DNA of 64,000 nucleotides, taken from contig NC_081552.1 of NCBI RefSeq assembly GCF_963082655.1, positions 49,815,280 through 49,879,279 of the forward strand. Direction: 5' to 3'. The DNA comes from Stomoxys calcitrans (Eukaryota > Arthropoda > Insecta > Diptera > Muscidae). The translations under genes were made by a program, and so were the position numbers. The notes below the pieces were generated by a model, which ran no database searches, had not been told where the DNA came from, and worked only from the letters and a program-made list of their open reading frames with translations. Shown piece after piece: positions 57,669 to 64,000 of this stretch (the first letter of the stretch is position 1; the number at the start of each line of letters is the position of its first letter).

Positions 57669-57767
57669 GCGTACCCAATGTGGTGCAGGTGCACTTTTCC
57701 CGACTTTAGCCTGTCCTTATTTCTTTTTATTTTTTCTTTTTCGGCTAAAATATTTGTTAACATTCTA

Positions 57768-58003
57768 TTGGGGTTGCCCAAAAAGTAATTGCGGATTTTT
57801 TAAAAGAAAAGAAATGCATTTTTAATAAAACTTAGAATGAACTTTAATCAAATATACTTTTTTACACTTTTTTCTAAAGCAAGCTAAAAGTAACAGCTGA
57901 TAACTGATAGAAGAAAGAATGCAATTACAGAGTCACAAGCTGTGAAAAAATTTGTCAACGCCGACTATATGAAAAATCCGCAATTACTTTTTGGGCAACC
58001 CAA
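57768..58003 (+). mobile_element. mariner-type MITE, 236 bp, TA-flanked
   Basis: TTGGGGTTGCCCAAAAAGTA and TACTTTTTGGGCAACCCAA terminal inverted repeats; TA at 57766-57767 and 58004-58005. The interior is colinear with the reverse complement of 18802-19043. No transposase. Confidence 0.9.
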
Positions 58004-58005
58004 TA

Positions 58006-59105
58006 TTTGCATAAAAACTTTTTCCTTCTTGAATTGAACTTGAATGCCCAGTTTTTCTAATGCCTTTTATTTAATTCTTGAAACAAGGGCTCACATGTAA
58101 CATAATTTAGTTTATTATATTAGCACTTTATATTTTGAAAGTGGTTAGCAAATATTTTTGTTGCTCTTGTAGCCAATAGGATGAAGTCATGTATCCCTAA
58201 TGTAAGGGGGAGGTGACTGCCTATTGCAACTGCAGCAGCTCCTTAATAGTTACTCCCATAATTCAATGGCTGACTGCTGCTGTGGATGGGTGCTACAGCT
58301 GCCTTGAAATTATGAAATTGCTTATGATGTGGGTAAACTTTATGGAGAATCGCATTTTTAGTTTCAATGAAGCCCAAACCTAAAGGATTCTAACCCAACA
58401 CCTAGCTATTCGCATACAAGCACCTCTTTGCCCTGTTTTGCACATTGCCCCATGATATGCAAATAACCAAACACTGATGATAAACTGCATATCCCAGCCA
58501 GGGGGCGATGCAACTGCATTTTGAAGCTCAGCACCGCATTAAGGGCCTTGATTTGAGGTCGTCAAGCACCACCAGATGGTAGTTGTCTGCCCCCTATTAC
58601 ACCTCCCCTCCCCCTATGCAAACCCCTTTTGCATTGCGCTCAACTCATTGGCACTTTAGAAGCCATTCAATTAATTAATTTGTGTAAATTGTTTACTTCG
58701 CATTAATTGAATTTGCATTTAATTTATGTGAAATTTACGCATCAAACGTTGTCCTTCCTTTCATCCTTCGGCCCCCTTTTTGTTGTTGCTGTTGGCTGCT
58801 ACAAGGAGAAATAAAATTAAAATAAGTAAACAACTGGCCAAACAAAATAAACATTGACGTTGATATAAACAACACAAATGCATTTTGTTTGTCTATCTGA
58901 CCGTTCGTTTGGAGTCTATTTGAAGCCACCAAAGCTTGCCACCCGCTTGGTGGGTTGGTCCATCAGTTATTATGGCATTGACTAGATAAGGTTTTGTTAT
59001 CAATCGACTCGATGTGCCATGCATTGTATGATAGTTTAAAATTGAACATTTCACATAGGGGTCACATTGTGGACTCAGTGTACTTTAATGTTTGGGACAA
59101 ATTGA
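58006..59105. other. Low-repeat region, no gene recognised
   Basis: Mixed-composition DNA with pyrimidine-rich stretches (cacctcccctccccctatgc near 58600) and no family repeats. No exon I can defend. Plausible conserved non-coding or intronic DNA of the host. Confidence 0.4.
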
Positions 59106-59345
59106 CCAAAATCTGGGATTTCTAGGGCCAATTAGTTAAAATAGATAAACAGTTAAAGCGGACTTTAGTTTTCATATTATAGTAACCCAAGAACACGAAT
59201 CTGATAATCAAATTTGGGTCGAACATCTGGGGGAAACGCCCCACGCTAATACCCGGGCTGAGCGGGCTAGCAGACCGATCGAGACCATAGAGGACTTCAA
59301 GTAAAGGCAATAAGGAGTGGAGTACGAAATTTACACCGAAATTTG
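59106..59345 (-). mobile_element. Degenerate E-family fragment
   Basis: atagtaacccaagaacacga, tctgggggaaacgccccacg, cttcaagtaaaggcaataag; recognisable only by unit order. Confidence 0.45.
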
Positions 59346-59640
59346 GTGGCAACCAACAGCGAATGCTTCATATCAATGAATGAAATCCGATTAAAGTCTT
59401 AGCTCAAATAATAGCTATTTGGAAGCAGAGATCGCGCATCTGCCGATACCCCCCTTGCAAAAGCAAACATTCAATTAAGGAACAGAGGCAAACTTCTCTT
59501 ACATCAATGAGTGTTGTCCGATTCAAGTTTTAAGCTCAATGATAGGGAGCTTCCTTTTTATAGCCGAGTCCGAACAGCGAGTCGTAGTGCGACACCTTTT
59601 TTGGGAAGAAGTTTTTAAATGGCTACCTTAAATGGCTACC
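59346..59640 (-). mobile_element. SINE body fragments without heads
   Basis: 59467-59640 has the SINE body (attaaggaacagaggcaaac, catcaatgagtgttgtccga, tagccgagtccgaacagcga). 59360-59440 is a more diverged piece of the same body, suggesting two overlapping old insertions. Confidence 0.65.
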
Positions 59641-59705
59641 ATACCAAATGGTACACAGAAAAAATATCACAAAAATTTTTCAATTAATTTGATAATAATC
59701 ATAGT

Positions 59706-60925
59706 AACAAGTAAAAAGGGCCGAACTTTGGATACCCACATCACCTCGGGTATATATGTAAAACACCTTTCTTAAAATCCGATATAAGTTGCATACTATA
59801 TGTCCCATAGCAGTTATATCGAAATATGTCCCTATTTGGACCAAATACTAATGAGTACAAGTCATTGTTCTATTGAGTATAACAAAATATTAGTCTTTTT
59901 AATAGCTATATCTAAAAATAAACCGATCTGAGTTACATACGACACAGATGCCGAAAAGCCTAACACAACTCACTGTCCTAAATTTCAGCAAAATCGGAAA
60001 ATAAATGGGCCATAAAAGCCCCAAAACCTAAAACCGAGAGATCGGTCTATATGGCAGCTATATCCAAATCTGGACCGATCTGTGCCATATTGCAGAAGTA
60101 TGTCGAGGGGCATAACTTAACTGACTGTCCTAAATTTTGACGACATCGGACAATAAATGTAGCTTTTATAGGGCCAAAGACCCTAAATCGAAGGATCGGT
60201 CTATATGGCAGCTATATCCAAATCTGAACCGATCAGGGTCAAAGTGACGGAGGATGTCGAAGGGCCTAACACAACTCACTGTCCCAAATTTCAGCAAAAT
60301 CGTATAATGAATGTGGCTTTTATGGGCCTAAGACCCTAAATCGGAGGATCGGTCTATATGGCAGCTATATCCAAATCTAAACCGATCTGGGCCATATTGA
60401 CGTAGCATGTCGAAGGGCCTAACTCAACTCACTGTCCCAAATTTCAGCAAAATCGGATAATAAATGTGGCTTTTATAGGCCTATGATCCTTAATCGGAGG
60501 ATCTGTCTATATGGCAGCTATATCCAAATCTGAACCGATCTGAGCCAAACTGACGGAGGATTTCGAAGGGCCTAACACAACTCACTGTTTTAAATTTCAG
60601 CAAAATCGGATAATAAATGTGACTTTTATTGGCCTAAGACCCTAAATCGGCGGATCGGTCTATATGGGGGCTATATCAAGATATAGTCCGATATAGCCCA
60701 TCTTCGAACTTAACCTGCTTATGGACAAAGAAAGAATCTGTGCAAAGTTTCAGCTCAATATCTCTATTTTTGAAGACTGTATCGTGATTTCAACAGACAG
60801 ACGGACATGTCTAGATCGTCTTAGATTTTTACGCTGATCAAGAATATATATACTTTATAGGGTCGTAAATGGGTATTTCGATGTGTTGCAAACAGAATGA
60901 CAAAATGAATATACCCCCATCCTTT
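59706..60925 (+). mobile_element. B-family copy, forward
   Basis: Degraded head (acaagtaaaaagggccgaac, gatacccacatcacctcggg). ggtctatatgg or a variant lies at 60044, 60198, 60351, 60504 and 60657 (154, 153, 153, 153). Tail gacagacggacatgtctaga, agaatatatatactttatag, tgcaaacagaatgacaaaat. The last hairpin and A-tail are cut off at cccccatcctttt where E begins. Confidence 0.85.
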
Positions 60926-61925
60926 TATAGTTTTTAGGGCCAATGCCCCAAACCGGACATATTTGATGACTTTTGCTATTGGGGGCGCCCTGGGTACTTG
61001 GACCCAAATTTTAATACCATATTAGTTTTCTGGTCTCCAATATATTTCATTTGATACCCTTATTGTGCCCATCGGACCACTTTCGGATATGGGTGGCGTT
61101 TTTGGGGTATGGGGGATGGTCCGCCTCCACCCGATATCTAAAAATTATACAGCCTATGTTTCCTTCCAGACAAACGTACACAATCTATGAAAATTTTAAG
61201 AAATAGGTTCAGCCAAGTATCTTATAGTCATAATGGGTCTAATGCCGTTTTTGAAGGGTGGAGTGATCCCTTATACTTCGATCTGATTTTGTAAGCCAGA
61301 TTCGAAATGTACACCCGAATACCTTTCATTTGAGCCCCATATTCAAATGAACGTCCAATATGGCTGTTGAGGGGAGTTGTGTGGATGGGCGGCCTGATGG
61401 GTACATAGACGCAAATTTTATAAACATATTGGTATTCTACTCTCCAATACCTTTCATTTGATACCTATAATGTCCCGATGGGTCCACGGTGGAGGGTCTG
61501 ACCTCTTCCGTTATCAATAAATTATAAAGCCTTTTCCTACTTCCTGACCATATTCGTAATCTACTCCCGAATACCATTTGAGTCCCATATTGTCATGGTC
61601 GTCAGATAAACCAATTTTAATGAGTTTTGGGTCTGAGCGGTTCTTGGACCCAACTTTTATTATGTAATTCGTACTCTACTCTTGAATAGCTTTTACTTTA
61701 ATCCCATATTGTCCTGATCGGTCCACTTTTATTTTTGGGTATACTTTTGAGGTAAGGGAAAGGGTCCCCCAACCTCCGGATATCAAAAAATTATATAGCC
61801 TATGTTTCCTCCAGACCAACCTTCACAATCTGTGAAAATTTCAAGGAAATCGGTTCAGCCGTTTTTGAGTCTATACTGAACATACAAACAAACAAATACA
61901 AACTGAATTTTATATATAAGATTAA
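60926..61925 (+). mobile_element. E-family copy with intact 3' end
   Basis: Units (aatacctttcatttgagccc near 61318, catttgatacctataatgtc near 61456) lead to ctgtgaaaatttcaaggaaa, tcggttcagccgtttttgag, catacaaacaaacaaatac and the end tatatataagatt. This 3' end, from memory, is like that of small insect elements allied to RTE LINEs or Helitrons; I cannot decide between them. The 5' end is missing. Confidence 0.65.
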
Positions 61926-62590
61926 CTATGGTTCAACAAAAAAAAAAATATTGAATCAAATAATTTTTCAATTGAAAATTTCAAAATTTCAATCACGATC
62001 GTAATCGAAAAAAAGTTCAGATTCAATTAAAAAAATTATTGAATCAATTCATTTTTAATTGAAAATTGCCAAAACTTTAATAACGATCGTAAATGAAAAA
62101 AAAATCCGAATTCACTATTTTTATTTTCAATTAAAAAATTAATTGAAAAAATTCTGGTGATATATTTTTGTGTGTAGAGTTTCAGTGTAGAGAGTTAGCT
62201 CCTATAGCTCAGTGATACTTTGTGAAATGTGTTCGTATTTTCTTCGCCGAATTTTAGTATAGTGCCTTGTGACAGTTGTTCGGCGAAAATGCAAACTCAG
62301 ATCTACACAGAAAAGATAAAATTCGATTTCAATTACAAAATCAATTGATCCAATAATTTTTTAATTGAAACTACTTCAATAACAAAAATGAGAATATCAA
62401 TTACCATTTTGATAAAGTAATTGAACATTTTTTCAATTAAGAATATTGAAATTTTTTAAATGTTTAATTAATTTTTTAATTGTTCCAATGAAAATATAAT
62501 TGAAAATTTCAATTAATTTTTTAATGGATCGGATTAAAAAGATGATCAAAATTTTTCGAAAATACCAATTAATTGCAATATTTCGTACAC
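61926..62590. repeat. AT-rich palindromic repeat (ttaattgaa family)
   Basis: Blocks at 61935-62160 and 62320-62590 repeat tcaattaattttttaattg with cgatcgtaa inserts, and resemble 59655-59700, 63190-63245 and 63855-64000. Many local inverted repeats. 62160-62320 between them has no recognised feature. Confidence 0.65.
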
Positions 62591-62639
62591 AGTGGCCGAA
62601 TTACCGTATACGTGAACGAGTAGAATCGTTCGAAATCTC

Positions 62640-62830
62640 TATATTGTGAATAATTTGAAATTTAAATGTCTTTTAAGGAGGTATATAGGAGGTGGGAGAC
62701 ATCTCGAAACTTGGTGTCAGAGATTATAAGATGAGTGCAGAAGATCGATGTGGTTGGAACGCTACTCTACGTTCGGCTAGTGGAACGAATGTTCTGACAT
62801 AGCAAATTAAAGCAAAGTAAGTAAGAAAAG
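62640..62830 (+). mobile_element. RTE LINE 3' end fragment
   Basis: gagacatctcgaaacttggt, gtcagagattataagatgag and acatagcaaattaaagcaaa correspond to 47040-47145 (gacacctcgaaacttggtgt, catagattatagaagg, catatccaattaaaaaaaag). A short piece of C-terminus and 3' UTR only. Confidence 0.7.
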
Positions 62831-63190
62831 TAATCCGCTAAATCCCAAAAGAAATTTCATTCGATACGAAAGAGCACTCGATCACGTATTAGGCAATTCG
62901 GTCCCAGATGTTTACCTTCTGGAACATGAGTCTGAGTTGCGTTGTTTGGGCAATGGTCCGTGGCAACCATTATACAAAAAAAAATCCCTCGCGGGGGGTC
63001 TCCAAAAAAATGTCGGATATGGGTGCACTAAAGATTTGTTGTTGGTGTCTAGCAATGTGTTATGCACTCAGGCGACAGCCCTCGGCCGATGAATGGCTCC
63101 GTCGGGTTAATCCGCCGCGTTGAACCGGGTGCCATGGTATTCCTATAGATCTGTTGAAATGTGGGACATTTGGGTCTGCACCATATTTGA
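62831..63190. other. Unassigned stretch
   Basis: 62980-63150 has mixed composition (ctcaggcgacagccctcggc, gtcgggttaatccgccgcgt) unlike its AT-rich surroundings and may be a fragment of an element not otherwise in the window. The 71-residue frame at 62908-63123 is not recognised. Confidence 0.35.
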
Positions 63191-63242
63191 CAAATTATTA
63201 ATATACGATTAAAAAAATTACTGAATCAATTAATTTTTTTTT

Positions 63243-63285
63243 TGTTTCTCTTTCGAGACGAGCTCAATGATCGGAGATGCAAATT
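63243..63285 (-). repeat. Fragment of the 15.0/63.7 kb inverted-repeat element
   Basis: ctctttcgagacgagctcaa, tgatcggagatgcaaattg: reverse complement of 15005-15048. Confidence 0.65.
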
Positions 63286-63600
63286 GAAAAGAAAAGCCAA
63301 AAAAAAAAAACACACACCAATGACTATGGGACGCGTCTCGTCTTTGGTTAAAAGACTTTTCAATCATATTAGGTGTGATGGCTTCAAGGGCCGTGGGTTG
63401 GTATGTTGTATTTGGATCGTATTAATAGCGAAAACGCATCTATGATACAATTACCACATTAACCACACTCGACAACCCTGACTATTAGCTGTATTTTTCC
63501 CAATGGATTTATTTTTGTGTAATGACAGACATTCTTTCTGTGACAAATCACACTTCCGTACTACAAATGATTTGCGCATCTGTTGGAAGTTGCATTTAAA
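63286..63600. other. No feature recognised
   Basis: A run near 63300; the rest is unassigned. Confidence 0.35.
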
Positions 63601-63604
63601 GGCT

Positions 63605-63690
63605 TCGAACGCTAAGACAACGGCTATGGCTGTCGCCGTTGTTCCGTGTGCCCAGGTTTGAATCCTGGCCAGGCTCTGCCCAATTTTTCA
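63605..63690 (+). repeat. tRNA-like segment, possible head of a second SINE
   Basis: caggtttgaatcctggcc is a good box B stem-loop. An upstream pol III box A is not clear (tggctgtcgccgttg is the nearest). Unlike the other SINE heads in sequence. Confidence 0.4.
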
Positions 63691-63856
63691 TTTTTCAAGT
63701 TTTTGCCTGTTAGGGCGAAGATCATCTCATAGTGGTTGGTGTGTGTTGCTATCTTCGGCTTTCCTTTTCCATTTGCATCTCCGATCATAGAAAGAGAAAG
63801 AAACAAAAATTGTAAAATTTAATGATCTTCGCCCTTACAGGCAAAAACTTGAAAAA
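63691..63856. repeat. 166-bp inverted-repeat element
   Basis: ttttcaagtttttgcctgtt with agggcgaagatcat at 63691-63725 pairs with 63821-63856 with about one mismatch. The interior has ttgcatctccgatcatagaa, shared with 15.0 kb. Size and structure suit a MITE or part of a SINE tail. Confidence 0.75.
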
Positions 63857-64000
63857 TTAATTAATTTTTTAATTGAAAATGTTATTAAAAAAATTTCAAT
63901 TAAAACTTTTATTATATCAATAAACTTTTTAATTGAAATTGGTAAAAATTTCAATCACGGCTGTAATTGAAAAAAATGTCATATTCATTTAAAAAATTAT
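63857..64000. repeat. AT-rich palindromic repeat, runs off the window
   Basis: Same family as 61926-62590 (ttttttaattgaaaatg, caatcacggctgtaattgaa). Confidence 0.6.

Noticed and set aside
62908..63123. 71-residue frame near the right end
   Set aside because: Partly in unassigned, possibly transposon-derived sequence; no recognisable domain.

Overview
The window looks like intergenic or intronic DNA from a large, repeat-rich fly genome, probably a calyptrate or muscid fly such as Stomoxys or Musca. That assignment is inference: it rests on AT richness, dipteran-type non-LTR elements, mariner-type MITEs and a tail motif I remember from dipteran intergenic repeats. I see no complete host gene, rRNA, genuine tRNA gene, CRISPR array or prokaryotic signal. 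Nearly all long open frames are decayed transposon genes or chance frames through repeats.

The dominant content is a set of non-coding dispersed repeats that I call A, B, C and D, as working names only. A, B and C are built from related monomers of about 153 bp. A and B begin with a GC-rich palindromic head (core TTCGGCC-G-GGCCGAA in A) after acaagtaa, and end in a tail with GACGGAC-type tetranucleotides, agaatatatatacttta, and a final GGGTATAAAAA. A second class, E, has roughly 125-130 bp monomers (CAATATGGGGCTCAAATGAA on one strand), an ACTAGCTGA-type 5' end and a tatatataagatt 3' end. A 29-bp AT-rich minisatellite and a tRNA-derived SINE of about 300-320 bp are interspersed and nested among these.

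Layout: 0.3-3.5 kb A, C, E and A with a nested SINE; 3.6-5.2 kb low-repeat DNA; 5.2-12.2 kb D and two related A-E-A composites; 12.6-14.5 kb A; 15.56-17.53 kb a 655-bp unit repeated three times; 17.7-18.7 kb a 5'-truncated LINE with RNase H and a 10-bp target duplication; 18.8-19.0 kb a mariner MITE; 20-23 kb E and A with a nested fold-back mariner derivative; 24.3-30.4 kb A, E, a SINE, a reverse-strand LINE reverse transcriptase and B; 30.7-37.7 kb A, A, a hairpin, B with a second fold-back element, and C with an LTR-like insertion; 37.7-39.2 kb low-repeat; 39.3-42.2 kb A with two SINEs; 42.2-43.8 kb low-repeat with a long hairpin; 43.8-44.65 kb an A/B chimera; 45.2-47.15 kb an RTE-type LINE remnant; 47.2-49.9 kb A; 50.0-51.3 kb low-repeat with one candidate host exon; 51.3-55.3 kb A copies; 55.3-57.2 kb a Jockey-type LINE split by B; 57.8-58.0 kb a second mariner MITE; 58-59.1 kb low-repeat; 59.1-61.9 kb E, SINE, B and E; 61.9-64 kb AT palindromic repeats, an RTE 3' fragment and a small inverted-repeat element.

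No transposon-encoded protein here looks functional. The autonomous remnants (the LINEs and the fold-back transposase fragments) are truncated, shifted or interrupted by stops. The history is one of serial nesting, with several insertions dated relative to their hosts by target duplications or by comparison with uninterrupted copies elsewhere in the window.
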